DNA of 64,000 nucleotides, taken from positions 30,834-94,833 of the forward strand of contig CAJUSF010000035.1 in the NCBI GenBank assembly GCA_910588945.1, read 5' to 3'. Shown piece by piece: positions 26,842-35,370 of this stretch. Below the pieces are notes generated by a model. That model was not told the DNA's origin, did not search any database, and saw only the letters and a list, made by a program, of their open reading frames with translations. Position numbers and translations under genes: made by a program. This stretch comes from an uncultured Eggerthellaceae bacterium. Lineage in GTDB: Bacteria; Actinomycetota; Coriobacteriia; Coriobacteriales; Eggerthellaceae. How positions within the stretch are numbered: position 1 is the stretch's first letter; each line of letters opens with the position of its first letter.

Positions 26842-26979
26842 GCCCGTAGCATCCCTTTTCGATTTGCTCTGAACACTAACTATTAATTGCTTCCGTAAGG
26901 AAGCATATATATAAATGCATGAAGGAGTTGACCGCTGACGCGAAGCGTCGAGGGTAAACGTCAAATACGAAAAGGGATG
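26842..26979. repeat. Dispersed repeat, copy 1 (tRNA-Leu locus)
   Basis: Bases 26842-26959 match 63883-64000 over 118 positions with three substitutions and no gap. The unit holds hairpins GCTTCC-GTAA-GGAAGC and GACGC-GAA-GCGTC. It is bounded by an inverted repeat: CATCCCTTTTCG at 26850-26861 with CGAAAAGGGATG at 26968-26979. No transposase is nearby. A 70-codon minus-strand reading frame through this copy is broken by a CGA-to-TGA change in copy 2, so the unit is probably non-coding and MITE-like or an RNA element. Confidence 0.8.
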
Positions 26980-27008
26980 TAAGGGTTTTGATTTCTTCTG
27001 TTTCATGA

Positions 27009-27094
27009 AAATGATTGCCGAGGTGCTTACAAAGCGAGTTCCGCAGGCGTAAGCCGAGGACTGTTTGAGCGACTAAGTATCTCGGCAATCATTT
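27009..27094. repeat. 14-bp inverted repeat enclosing a GC-rich hairpin region
   Basis: AAATGATTGCCGAG (27009-27022) is exactly complementary to CTCGGCAATCATTT (27081-27094). Inside is a further GCTTAC/GTAAGC stem. A CATTTCGTT/AACGAAATG hairpin follows. No ORF supports a gene. It adjoins the dispersed repeat and may be part of the same composite non-coding island, which extends to about 27185. Confidence 0.55.
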
Positions 27095-27185
27095 CGTTAG
27101 TGAACAAACGAAATGACAAGCTATACGCCCACTTGTCGCTCTGACATAATCACATCAAGTTTAACCCTCGGCTACCCGGATGCAT

Positions 27186-27227
27186 TAAAAGACAAAGCGA
27201 GGGGCGCACTTAAAGCAGCCCCTCGCT
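27186..27227 (-). terminator. Intrinsic terminator after sstT
   Basis: AGCGAGGGGC and GCCCCTCGCT form a perfect 10-bp stem (27196-27205 and 27218-27227), followed on the minus strand by TTGTCTTTT. Confidence 0.85.
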
Positions 27228-27254
27228 ATCAAACAACAAGATGATCCTAGATCA

Positions 27255-28586
27255 TCACTTCATCTCATCAAGAGAGAATTCGTCTTTACCAAGATGAACC
27301 GTCTTGCCTTGCTGCTTAAGCTTTCGATACTCCGCACTCGCCGTGAAAAGAACGTCAGACGATGAATTAAGCGCCGTCTCGCAGGAGTCCTGGATCACAC
27401 CAATGATGAATCCAATCGCGACAACCTCCATAGCAACTGTGGTATCAATACCAAAGAGCGAACACGCAAGCGGAATAAGAAGCAACGATCCACCTGCAAC
27501 ACCCGATGCACCGCAGGCGCTCACAGCAGCGAGCACGCATAGCATCACAGCCGTGAACGGATCAACTGAAAGCCCGACCGTATGCACGGCAGCCATGCTC
27601 ATGATCGTAATGGTAACGGCAGCGCCCGCCATATTGATCGTGGCACCGAGCGGAATGGATACCGAATAATTGTCCTTATTCAGCCCCAGCTTTCTGCAAA
27701 GTTCCATGTTGATCGGAATGTTCGCCGCAGAACTACGGGTGAAAAACGCCGTAAGACCTGAATCCTTCAAGCAACGGAATACGAGAGGATAAGGATTCTC
27801 GCGCGTGCAGATGAACACGATCAGCGGATTGGTTACAAGCGCAATGACGAGCATGCATCCAACAAGGAGCAGGATAAGCTGGCCATATTCAACGAAGATA
27901 TCCAAACCGCTGGTAGATACCGAGGTATACACCAAGCCCAAAATGCCAAACGGCGCCAAGTTGATAACCCAACGAACTGCCATCGATACCGCATCAGAGA
28001 TAGCAGCAAAGACATCCTTCACATTCTTACTCGTACCGCGAAGAGCAATGCCGAGCACGATCGCCCAAGCAAGAATTCCGATGAAGTTCGCCGTTGCAAG
28101 CGCATCGACCGGGTTGGCGACGATATTCATAACGATGCTAGTGAGAACCTCGCCGATACCCTCTGGAGATGTCTGCTCGATATCATCGGCAACCGCAAGC
28201 GTAAGATCGATCGGAAAAAGGAAACTCGCGATAACAGCCACAAGAGACGCCACGAGCGTTGAGATTATGTAGAGCACGACGACCGTCTTCATGGTGCCCG
28301 CCGTCTTGGCGTTCATAAGTGCGCTCATGACGAGGAAGAATACGAGGATAGGCGCGACCGCCCGCAAAGCTCCGACGAAGATATTGCCCAAAAGCGAAAT
28401 GACTGAGCCGATCTGTAGCGCCCACTCAGGACCATCCTGAGGGATGATAAGCGCCAAGATAACACCGATGACCAAACCAACCAAGATACGTTTGATCAAG
28501 CTGACCTCACAATATCTCTGGAAGATATTCTTCTTAGGTGTCTCCTCCTTCTCTGGAAGATCTTCACCCTTCATTTCTTCTGTCAC
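27255..28586 (-). CDS. sstT: Serine/threonine:sodium symporter
   Basis: This inner-membrane sodium symporter takes up serine and threonine. The 443 residues have the glutamate-transporter-like fold pattern: hydrophobic segments from about residue 30, the re-entrant loop FTRSSAANIPINMELC with the SST-specific RSSAANIP, and GATINMAGAAVTITIM. The sequence VSACGASGVAGGSLLLIPLACSLFG is typical of SstT. The start is GTG at 28586 with GGGGAA upstream; an ATG four codons later lacks an SD. It is a single-gene transcript bounded by its own terminator. Confidence 0.93.
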   Translation of the reverse strand: MTEEMKGEDLPEKEETPKKNIFQRYCEVSLIKRILVGLVIGVILALIIPQDGPEWALQIGSVISLLGNIFVGALRAVAPILVFFLVMSALMNAKTAGTMKTVVVLYIISTLVASLVAVIASFLFPIDLTLAVADDIEQTSPEGIGEVLTSIVMNIVANPVDALATANFIGILAWAIVLGIALRGTSKNVKDVFAAISDAVSMAVRWVINLAPFGILGLVYTSVSTSGLDIFVEYGQLILLLVGCMLVIALVTNPLIVFICTRENPYPLVFRCLKDSGLTAFFTRSSAANIPINMELCRKLGLNKDNYSVSIPLGATINMAGAAVTITIMSMAAVHTVGLSVDPFTAVMLCVLAAVSACGASGVAGGSLLLIPLACSLFGIDTTVAMEVVAIGFIIGVIQDSCETALNSSSDVLFTASAEYRKLKQQGKTVHLGKDEFSLDEMK

Positions 28587-28732
28587 TGTACTTCCCCTAA
28601 CTACATAAAAGGACGAATCTGCAATATTCTATCGCAGTAATTCAACAAGACAGTGAAAATGAAGCATCGCATGCGCACGCCTCTCCGTAAACGGAAGGAT
28701 GCGACACGCGAAGAGTATCATGCGATCCAAAC

Positions 28733-28762
28733 GAAAATCGCCCCTACCGAAGTAAGGGCGAT
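28733..28762 (-). terminator. Terminator after tRNA-Asn
   Basis: On the minus strand ATCGCCC and GGGCGAT form a stem, followed by TTTTCG. It starts a few bases past the CCA end. Confidence 0.75.
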
Positions 28763-28774
28763 CAAAAATTCATG

Positions 28775-28849
28775 TGGCTCCTCGGGTAGGATTCGAACCT
28801 ACAACCCTCCGGTTAACAGCCGGATGCTCTGCCGTTGAGCTACCGAGGA
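28775..28849 (-). tRNA. tRNA-Asn (anticodon GUU)
   Basis: On the minus strand the acceptor TCCTCGG pairs with CCGAGGA, then G and an encoded CCA. The anticodon stem CCGGC/GCCGG-type surrounds TGTTAAC, giving GTT. The T-loop GGTTCGAATCC is canonical. Confidence 0.96.
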
Positions 28850-28877
28850 ATCTCGTTGCCGTAAAAGACACTTAGCT

Positions 28878-28905
28878 ATTATAACCAAATGTTTCCGACG
28901 CGCAA
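28878..28905 (-). promoter_or_regulatory. Promoter of tRNA-Asn
   Basis: TTGCGC (28905-28900), a 16-bp spacer and a perfect TATAAT (28883-28878) on the minus strand, in the gap between sigA and the tRNA. Confidence 0.7.
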
Positions 28906-28927
28906 GATAAATCTTTAAACGGTTTCG

Positions 28928-30448
28928 CTATTCCTCCAAATAGTCCTTAAGCTTGGAAGAACGAGAGGGGTGACGAAGCTTCGCAAGCGTCTTGCTCTCA
29001 ATCTGACGGATCCTCTCACGAGTGACGCCGAATTCACGCCCAACCTCTTCAAGAGTGCGCGGATGACCGTCCTCAAGGCCAAAACGAAGGCTTATCACCT
29101 TACGCTCACGCTCCGCAAGACCATCAAGCACTTTTGCTAGCTGTTCTTGCAACATTGAAAAGCTTGCAGCATCCGGAGGCACAACCGCTGCCTCGTCCTC
29201 GATGAAATCACCGAGCTGGGAATCCTCTTCCTCACCGATTGGCGTCTCAAGAGATACTGGTTCTTGGCTGATCTTTTGGATCTCACGCACACGCTCGGGC
29301 GGAAGCTCCATCTTCTCGCCTATCTCCTCAGGCGTTGGTTCGCGTCCTAGCTCTTGAAGAAGCTGACGTTGAATGCGAACGAGCTTATTAATGGTCTCTA
29401 CCATATGAACGGGAATGCGGATGGTGCGAGCCTGATCAGCGATGGCACGCGTGATGGCCTGACGAATCCACCATGTCGCATAAGTCGAGAACTTAAAACC
29501 CTTTGTGTATTCGAACTTCTCAACCGCGCGGATAAGTCCCAGATTACCCTCTTGTATAAGATCTAAAAACAACATCCCGCGTCCGACATAGCGTTTCGCG
29601 ATGGAAACAACAAGACGGAGATTGGCCTCGATCAAAGCTTGCTTTGCATCAAGTCCGACCTGCTCAACACGAGTAAGCCTGCGCTTTTCCCGACGATTGA
29701 GCTCGACATTTTCCTCCTCAGCGCGCTCTAGTTCCTCTGTGGCAGCCACACCGGCCTCTATCTTCATAGCCAGATCGACCTCTTCGGCCGCTGTAAGCAA
29801 CGGAACCTTGCCAATCTCTTTCAGATACATCCTCACAGGATCGCCGGTAAGCATGGTCACATTGGAATCCGTGCTCCTGCGGCGCGATTTCGACTTGCTC
29901 CTTGAGCTTGTGATCTTCGGAAGGTTCACATCAGAAGATGCTTTGAGTTCTTCTTCAGGTATATCATCGAGAACAGAATCGGTATCATCGGTAGCGTCCG
30001 TATCTTCACCAGTGACCCTGACCGCTTCGCTTATAGCATCATCGGCAGGAGGTTCGATATCATCATCGATATCATCGGTGTCCTTCAAAACAGTGGTCTT
30101 GACGGGAACCTCCTCGACGATCTCAATCACAGCATCACCATCATCGACCACCTGATCGATCTTTGCTTTGCCTTTTGTCGAGGATGCGGTTTTCTTCGAA
30201 GAAGCCTTCTTCGCCTTGGCCGACTTGGTTGAGGCGGTCTTAGAGGATATCGCCTTTGTCGAATCTTCGCCGTTTTTCGACTTCGCCGAATCTTTAGCCT
30301 CGGCAGTCTTTGCCTTCGTTGTCTTAGCAGAGCTCTTCTTCGTAGCAGAAGCGCTCTTTGCCTGTGTGCTCTTCGTTTTCTTTGTGCTGCTCGGTTTCTT
30401 TTCGGAAGCTTCTTTGCTTTGCTCTGAGGTCTTAGTAGCTTTCGGCAC
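28928..30448 (-). CDS. sigA: Primary RNA polymerase sigma factor (RpoD/SigA)
   Basis: This is the housekeeping sigma factor. Region 1.2 starts at DPVRMYLKEIGKVPLL, region 2 contains RLVVSIAKRYVGRGMLFLDL and the -10 recognition sequence STYATWWIRQAITRA, region 3 is IPVHMVETINKL, and region 4.2 is VTRERIRQIESKTLAKLR. The first ~90 residues are almost only Lys, Ala, Ser and Thr, and the next ~80 are acidic; such a long disordered extension resembles actinobacterial HrdB proteins. The GTG start has AAAGGA upstream. Confidence 0.96.
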   Translation of the reverse strand: MPKATKTSEQSKEASEKKPSSTKKTKSTQAKSASATKKSSAKTTKAKTAEAKDSAKSKNGEDSTKAISSKTASTKSAKAKKASSKKTASSTKGKAKIDQVVDDGDAVIEIVEEVPVKTTVLKDTDDIDDDIEPPADDAISEAVRVTGEDTDATDDTDSVLDDIPEEELKASSDVNLPKITSSRSKSKSRRRSTDSNVTMLTGDPVRMYLKEIGKVPLLTAAEEVDLAMKIEAGVAATEELERAEEENVELNRREKRRLTRVEQVGLDAKQALIEANLRLVVSIAKRYVGRGMLFLDLIQEGNLGLIRAVEKFEYTKGFKFSTYATWWIRQAITRAIADQARTIRIPVHMVETINKLVRIQRQLLQELGREPTPEEIGEKMELPPERVREIQKISQEPVSLETPIGEEEDSQLGDFIEDEAAVVPPDAASFSMLQEQLAKVLDGLAERERKVISLRFGLEDGHPRTLEEVGREFGVTRERIRQIESKTLAKLRHPSRSSKLKDYLEE

Positions 30449-30520
30449 TCGTGATTCCTTTCGCCAGAAACCTTATTTAGATATAGCTTCGCCATAATAG
30501 GCATAAATACGCGAACTCAT

Positions 30521-30549
30521 AGAATACACCTATATTGACGCTTTAGCAA
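30521..30549 (-). promoter_or_regulatory. Candidate sigA promoter
   Basis: TTGCTA (30549-30544), a 17-bp spacer and TATTCT (30526-30521) on the minus strand, between priA and sigA. Confidence 0.55.
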
Positions 30550-30556
30550 GAAATTT

Positions 30557-32935
30557 TTAGAGCAAATCGAGCGGATCGACATCAATAGCGACGTTTACAA
30601 ACTTATCGGCCTGACGCTTGTCGAAAACCTCATTCAGAAATGCCGAAACATCCTCATCATGCGGCGCTTTCAAGATACAGTGCCACCGAAAATCGTTTCG
30701 GATCTTCTCGAACGCACACGGTGTCGGCGGAAGCAGAACCCACTGCGTCTTGTCGCATTCGAATATCTTCGACTCAAGCGTATCGTAGATCTGCTGAATG
30801 ACGCGTTTGACATGCTGAAGGTCGCGCCCCCACGCGATGATGTTCACCATGCGGACATAAGGTGGAAACCCGAGAACCCTGCGTTTTGGAAGCTCGCTTC
30901 GCAAGAAGAGATCTCTATCATAGACAGAAGCCGCCCGTATGGCGACGGAGTCCGCCTCATAAGTCTGCACATAGACCTCACCCTCAAGCTCGGCCCTACC
31001 CGCGCGACCCGCGACTTGTTCTATGAGATCGAACGTGCGCTCCGAGGCACGAAAGTCAGGAAGATGCAATTGTGTGTCGGCATTGATGACACCGACAAGC
31101 GTCACATCGTCAAAGTCAAGTCCCTTGGCGATCATCTGCGTACCTAAGAGCACAGCGCTATCGGCTGCTCCAAATTGCTCTAGCAGCTTTTGATGAGAAC
31201 CCTTGGCTGCGGTCGTATCGGCATCCATACGAACCACAACAACATCAGACAGACTGCGCTTATTATCGCCATCAATTGTGCGAAGATGAACGCGATCCTT
31301 ATCAGAGGTGCTCGCAGACAGACCTTCAGGCAGCACGATCGCCGGATCGACCGACTCTTCACTTGCAAGCAGAGCACGAAGCTCATCTTCAACTCGCTGC
31401 GTCCCGACTCCATACTTCCTCAAATACGGACTTCTACAAGAAGGGCATGATGAGGGGCTCGCCACTTCGTTTCCACAATGGTGGCAGACGAGCTTGTTAC
31501 CACGCTCATGGTATGTGAGCGTTGTCGAGCAATTGCTACATTCAGGAACAAAACCACAATCGCGGCAAAGCAAGAACTTTGCAAAACCACGTTGGTTGAG
31601 CAAAAGCACCGCCTTATGCCCCGCCTTAAGCTCTTCGCAGAGCTTCTTTTCAAGCCTGTGTGAAAAAATAGAGCGCTTACCGGATCGAAAGCATTCCGCC
31701 ATATCGATAACTTCGATCTTGGGAAGCTTTTTGCCATTGGCGCGTTCTTTTAACTCAACATGATGCCAGTCGCTTCTCGTATTCGCTTTGAACAGAGCTT
31801 CGATCGAAGAAGTAGCCGATCCAAGAATCAGCGTGGCTCCGTTTTTCTTCACGAGCCACTCAGCCACATCACGTGATACATACCTTGGCGCACTTTCTTG
31901 TTTGTACGTACTTTCATGCTCCTCATCGATGACGATGATCCCGAGATCATCAACAGGCGCAAACAGCGCGCTTCTGGCACCTATTACCACCTTGCACTGC
32001 CCTGATCGTATCAAATCCCACTCATCATAGCGCTCGCCTTGGCTCATTCGCGAATGGAGCAAAGCCACCGTATCGCCAAATCTGGATCGAAAGCGCGCAA
32101 GGGTCTGCGGTGTGAGCGAAATCTCCGGAACGAGAACTATCGCACTCTTACCTTGTGCCAACACTTTGGATATGGCGCGCAAATATAGCTCCGTTTTCCC
32201 AGATCCAGTAATGCCATCGATCAGCACCACCTCGCCTGAACACGATTTAATTGCGTCATCAATCACACGCATAGCGCTTGATTGAGCATCCGTTAGCACA
32301 TCAGGTCTAGAATCGCTGAACATCGGGCTTTGCAAAACGTCGTGCTCGGTACGCATCTTTCTCTTCGAGGCGACCTTCACCACTCCTTGCTTTTCAAGCG
32401 ACTTGATCGTAGATGTCAAACTACCGTACAAATACGTTAATTCGCGCAATGAAACATCGCCCTCTTTAAGCGTATCGATAACAGCTCGCTGCTTGACAGC
32501 TCTATCCTTAGGAACGAAGGAGTCGAAGTTCTCGCCTTTGCATATGAGCTTCTCCTCGACCTCGCTGATCTTGGGAAGTTCGATCCTCCAAGCGCCTTCT
32601 TTACCCTTGATAGCACGCGGGATTCCGCCCGGAGGGGTGAAAAGCCTCACCGCGCTAGATAGAGGCGCAATATACCTTGACGCGATAAAACGCGCACATT
32701 CGGCACCTACCTCGTTGAAATATGGCTTTGTGAGCACAGCATCTATCGACTTAGCACCCTTAGGCGGCTCGCCCTCATATATGCGAACTACAAAACCGAT
32801 CGCAGGCCTTGATCCGAAACTCACCTGAACCGCACACCCGATGCACACCTCATCAACAAGATCACCGAGCATGTAGTCAAAAGCGCTCGATAGCGACTTG
32901 GTCTGTATATCTAGAACTACCTGCGCAAGCAGCAT
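30557..32935 (-). CDS. priA: Primosomal protein N' (replication restart helicase)
   Basis: PriA recognises stalled forks and reloads the replicative helicase. It has a DNA-binding N-terminal domain, Walker A DGITGSGKTELYL, motif II VIDEEHESTYKQE, and zinc-binding cysteines CRDCGFVPECSNC and CHHCGNEVASPSSCPSC. The helicase C-domain carries GTQMIAKGLDFDDVTLV and QVAGRAGRAELEG. At 792 residues it is complete. The start ATG directly follows the metK stop, so metK-priA is one translational unit. Confidence 0.95.
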   Translation of the reverse strand: MLLAQVVLDIQTKSLSSAFDYMLGDLVDEVCIGCAVQVSFGSRPAIGFVVRIYEGEPPKGAKSIDAVLTKPYFNEVGAECARFIASRYIAPLSSAVRLFTPPGGIPRAIKGKEGAWRIELPKISEVEEKLICKGENFDSFVPKDRAVKQRAVIDTLKEGDVSLRELTYLYGSLTSTIKSLEKQGVVKVASKRKMRTEHDVLQSPMFSDSRPDVLTDAQSSAMRVIDDAIKSCSGEVVLIDGITGSGKTELYLRAISKVLAQGKSAIVLVPEISLTPQTLARFRSRFGDTVALLHSRMSQGERYDEWDLIRSGQCKVVIGARSALFAPVDDLGIIVIDEEHESTYKQESAPRYVSRDVAEWLVKKNGATLILGSATSSIEALFKANTRSDWHHVELKERANGKKLPKIEVIDMAECFRSGKRSIFSHRLEKKLCEELKAGHKAVLLLNQRGFAKFLLCRDCGFVPECSNCSTTLTYHERGNKLVCHHCGNEVASPSSCPSCRSPYLRKYGVGTQRVEDELRALLASEESVDPAIVLPEGLSASTSDKDRVHLRTIDGDNKRSLSDVVVVRMDADTTAAKGSHQKLLEQFGAADSAVLLGTQMIAKGLDFDDVTLVGVINADTQLHLPDFRASERTFDLIEQVAGRAGRAELEGEVYVQTYEADSVAIRAASVYDRDLFLRSELPKRRVLGFPPYVRMVNIIAWGRDLQHVKRVIQQIYDTLESKIFECDKTQWVLLPPTPCAFEKIRNDFRWHCILKAPHDEDVSAFLNEVFDKRQADKFVNVAIDVDPLDLL

Positions 32936-34198
32936 CTACATACCGCAAGCGTCTCTAAGCGCGTCAATCTTATCGGTTTTCTCCCAGCTGAATTCCGGGA
33001 GCTCACGGCCGAAGTGCCCATAGTTCGAGGTTAGCCTATATATAGGACGTCTGAGATCAAGATTGTCGATAATCGCTGCTGGTCGAAGATCGAACACCTT
33101 TGCGATCGCCTCTTCGATATCCTTCTCGTTAACATGATTCGTCCCGAACGTCTCAACCATGATAGAGACCGGCTCGGCAACGCCGATGGCATATGCGATC
33201 TGAACTTCACACTTATCTGCAAGCCCTGCAGCCACCACATTTTTCGCAACCCAGCGCGCAGCATAAGCAGCAGATCGATCCACCTTGGTCGGATCCTTTC
33301 CTGAAAAAGCTCCGCCGCCATGACGACCCATGCCGCCATAGCTGTCCACGATGATCTTACGCCCAGTAAGCCCGGCATCCCCCATCGGACCTCCGATAAC
33401 AAAGCGTCCGGTCGGATTGATGAATATCTCCGCATCATCGGCAAGCGTAATACCCTCTTTGTCAAAGGTGTATTCGATCACCTCTTTGATGATATCCGCG
33501 CGCAACCTCTCAGGGTCTACATCTTCAGAATGTTGAGTTGAGACGACAACCTTCTCGACAGACACAGGAACTCCATTTTCATAGCGAACAGATACCTGCG
33601 TCTTACCATCAGGCCTTAGATAATCGAGAATGCCACTTTTCCTAACTTCTGTAAGTCGCTCAGACAGTCGATGCGCAAGATAGATCGGCATGGGCATAAG
33701 CGTCTTCGTCTCATTAACAGCGAACCCAAAGACCATTCCCTGATCTCCGGCACCAGTGGACTCATATTCGTCCGCAGCCGATGCCTCGCCATGTTGTCTT
33801 TCAAACGACTCATCAACGCCCTGCGCGATATCAGGTGACTGTTCGTGAATGGAATTCAGCACACCACACGTAGATGCATCAAAGCCGAATTTCGCTCGGT
33901 TGTAACCGATGTCGTTCACGACATCACGAACAATAGCAGGAACATCGACATAGCCCTGAGTGCGTATCTCGCCCGTAACAACCACCGTTCCTGTGGTTAC
34001 AAGCGTCTCGCATGCACAGCGCACCTCGTTAACATCAGCTGCAGCGCCGCTTGAGGATACATAGCCCGCTGCCTGAAGCGCTGCCTCCTTCTCAAAGATC
34101 GCATCAAGGATCGCATCTGAGATCTGATCGCAGATCTTATCGGGATGTCCTTCCGTAACGGATTCCGAAGTGAAGATAAAAGAATTCGATTCAGCCAT
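32936..34198 (-). CDS. metK: S-adenosylmethionine synthetase
   Basis: This enzyme makes SAM from methionine and ATP. The N-terminus FTSESVTEGHPDKICDQISD, the central GAGDQGMVFGFA, and GGGAFSGKDPTKVDRSAAY identify it. The start is placed at 34198 (MAESNSFIF), with AAGGAG 8 nt upstream; the frame is open for 24 more codons but these lie in the structured leader. The 420 residues include a few-residue loop after GYVSSSGAAADVN. It is cotranscribed with priA. Confidence 0.97.
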   Translation of the reverse strand: MAESNSFIFTSESVTEGHPDKICDQISDAILDAIFEKEAALQAAGYVSSSGAAADVNEVRCACETLVTTGTVVVTGEIRTQGYVDVPAIVRDVVNDIGYNRAKFGFDASTCGVLNSIHEQSPDIAQGVDESFERQHGEASAADEYESTGAGDQGMVFGFAVNETKTLMPMPIYLAHRLSERLTEVRKSGILDYLRPDGKTQVSVRYENGVPVSVEKVVVSTQHSEDVDPERLRADIIKEVIEYTFDKEGITLADDAEIFINPTGRFVIGGPMGDAGLTGRKIIVDSYGGMGRHGGGAFSGKDPTKVDRSAAYAARWVAKNVVAAGLADKCEVQIAYAIGVAEPVSIMVETFGTNHVNEKDIEEAIAKVFDLRPAAIIDNLDLRRPIYRLTSNYGHFGRELPEFSWEKTDKIDALRDACGM

Positions 34199-34318
34199 AA
34201 TAAAGACTCCTTCATCGATGTTGGCGGGACCACCTTGACTGTATGCGTGCCAGGTTGGTGTCGAGATCAAAAAGCCAACTCTCTCCCTCGACTCTTGATA
34301 ACGGATAAAGCATACGGC
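34199..34318 (-). promoter_or_regulatory. Structured metK leader, probable SAM-sensing riboswitch
   Basis: The ~120-nt leader has ATCAAGAG followed closely by GAGGGA, the 5' hallmark of the SAM-I clan, then CCAACC and a distal AAGGTGGTCCCGCC that resembles its 3' core. Visible helices are GTATGC/GCATAC around the core, GTCGAG/CTCGAC, and GTTGG with CCAAC crossing it as a pseudoknot. Position before metK agrees with SAM control. It does not match a standard SAM-I element closely, so a SAM-I/IV-like variant is the guess. No terminator is seen; control at the SD is likelier. Confidence 0.5.
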
Positions 34319-34324
34319 GAATCA

Positions 34325-34352
34325 TTATAGCCTATCAAAAATGTTTGTAAAT
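34325..34352 (-). promoter_or_regulatory. Promoter of metK
   Basis: TTTACA (34352-34347), a 16-bp spacer and a perfect TATAAT (34330-34325) on the minus strand, directly after the endonuclease-IV-like gene. Confidence 0.75.
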
Positions 34353-35189
34353 CTAGCCCGTGTAGGCTTTCTGGAAGCGTGCGATATCATGCTCATACAC
34401 AACGAGATCAGAATCCGGCTCTTCTAAGTAAAACGCGACATCAGATAGCTTGGGATGGTTCGTCATCGCTGAAAGCGCTTCAAAGCCGATAGTCCCCTCA
34501 CCAATGCGGGCATGTCTGTCCACGTGAGAGCCAAGTGCCTCTTTCGAATCGTTAAGATGGACCGCCTTGAGCTTCTCAAGCCCGATCAGCTGATCGAACT
34601 CGCTCAATACGCCATCAAGATCAGAAGCGATATCATACCCAGATGCCCACACAGCGCTTGAATCCATACAGACCCCAACCTTGTCATCGAGATCTATCGC
34701 ATCAATAATCTTTGCAAGCTGCTCGAAAGTAAAACCGATCTGCGAACCTTCACCGGCCATCGTATCTAAAAGGACCATGGATGACATCAATGGTGTCAAT
34801 GCCTTGTTCACAACATCAGCAACATTTTTGATGGCGGAGCCCCCATCGATTCCCGGTGCGCTTCCCGGACGGATGAGATAGAACTGCCCCGGGATCTCCT
34901 CCAAGCGCGCAAGGTCTTCGCTCATCACCATCAGCGTGAAATCCTTACGTGCCATATCTGAACTGGCAGGCTCCAAAATATATGGCGCATATGCACAAAG
35001 GACATCTATGCCGTGCTCTTCAGCATAGCCCTTGTAAGCATGAATATCTTTGATATCGAGCTTTTTCTGCGCGCCTCCACGAGGATTGCGCGTGAAATAC
35101 TGGAATGTATTGCCTTTGATGGATATAGTCTCTTTAGCCATCTCCAAAAAACCACGCTTTGTGGAAAGATGACATCCAATCTTTAGCAT
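34353..35189 (-). CDS. Endonuclease IV-like protein with altered metal ligands
   Basis: The 278 residues align end to end with Nfo/endonuclease IV (AP endonuclease, TIM barrel): IGCHLSTKRGF, TFQYFTRNPRG, GSQIGFTFEQLAKIID, VHLNDSK, VDRHARIGEG. By comparison with E. coli Nfo, four of nine zinc ligands are replaced: H69 is Y67, H109 is R107, E145 is D142 and H182 is A179. D176, H211, D224, H226 and E256 remain. Classic three-zinc AP endonuclease activity is therefore doubtful. It could be a divergent nuclease, a DNA-binding pseudo-enzyme or a sugar-phosphate isomerase-like relative. It sits between ffh and metK. Confidence 0.85.
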   Translation of the reverse strand: MLKIGCHLSTKRGFLEMAKETISIKGNTFQYFTRNPRGGAQKKLDIKDIHAYKGYAEEHGIDVLCAYAPYILEPASSDMARKDFTLMVMSEDLARLEEIPGQFYLIRPGSAPGIDGGSAIKNVADVVNKALTPLMSSMVLLDTMAGEGSQIGFTFEQLAKIIDAIDLDDKVGVCMDSSAVWASGYDIASDLDGVLSEFDQLIGLEKLKAVHLNDSKEALGSHVDRHARIGEGTIGFEALSAMTNHPKLSDVAFYLEEPDSDLVVYEHDIARFQKAYTG

Positions 35190-35282
35190 AACAACCCACT
35201 TTCATGAGAAGCGCCAGTGGAGTTGAACTGGTCGAGCTCCATACGCTTATTTAACACTACATGAAAAGGTTATTGCGCTGGG

Positions 35283-35299
35283 GTCGGGAAGGGCCCGAC
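35283..35299 (-). other. Hairpin in the ffh to endonuclease-IV-like gap
   Basis: GTCGGG and CCCGAC form a 6-bp stem with a 5-nt loop in the 181-bp gap 35190-35370. No U-tract follows. Nothing resembling the small SRP RNA was found in this gap. Confidence 0.4.
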
Positions 35300-35370
35300 A
35301 CGCGAGAAGCGTTACCACTTGGAAATACGTTCGTGGATTTACAAAGAATTTCGATAAGGGATTTAAAACT

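Noticed and set aside
26876..27088. 70-codon minus-strand open frame inside the dispersed repeat
   Set aside because: The second repeat copy has a TGA at the same frame, so the frame is not conserved as a protein.
28653..28838. 61-codon plus-strand open frame
   Set aside because: Antisense to tRNA-Asn; SGRIRTYNPPVNSRM is a tRNA-complement artefact.
35190..35370. Possible small SRP RNA next to ffh
   Set aside because: The conserved GGAAGCAGC-type apical loop and flanking stem were not found on either strand.
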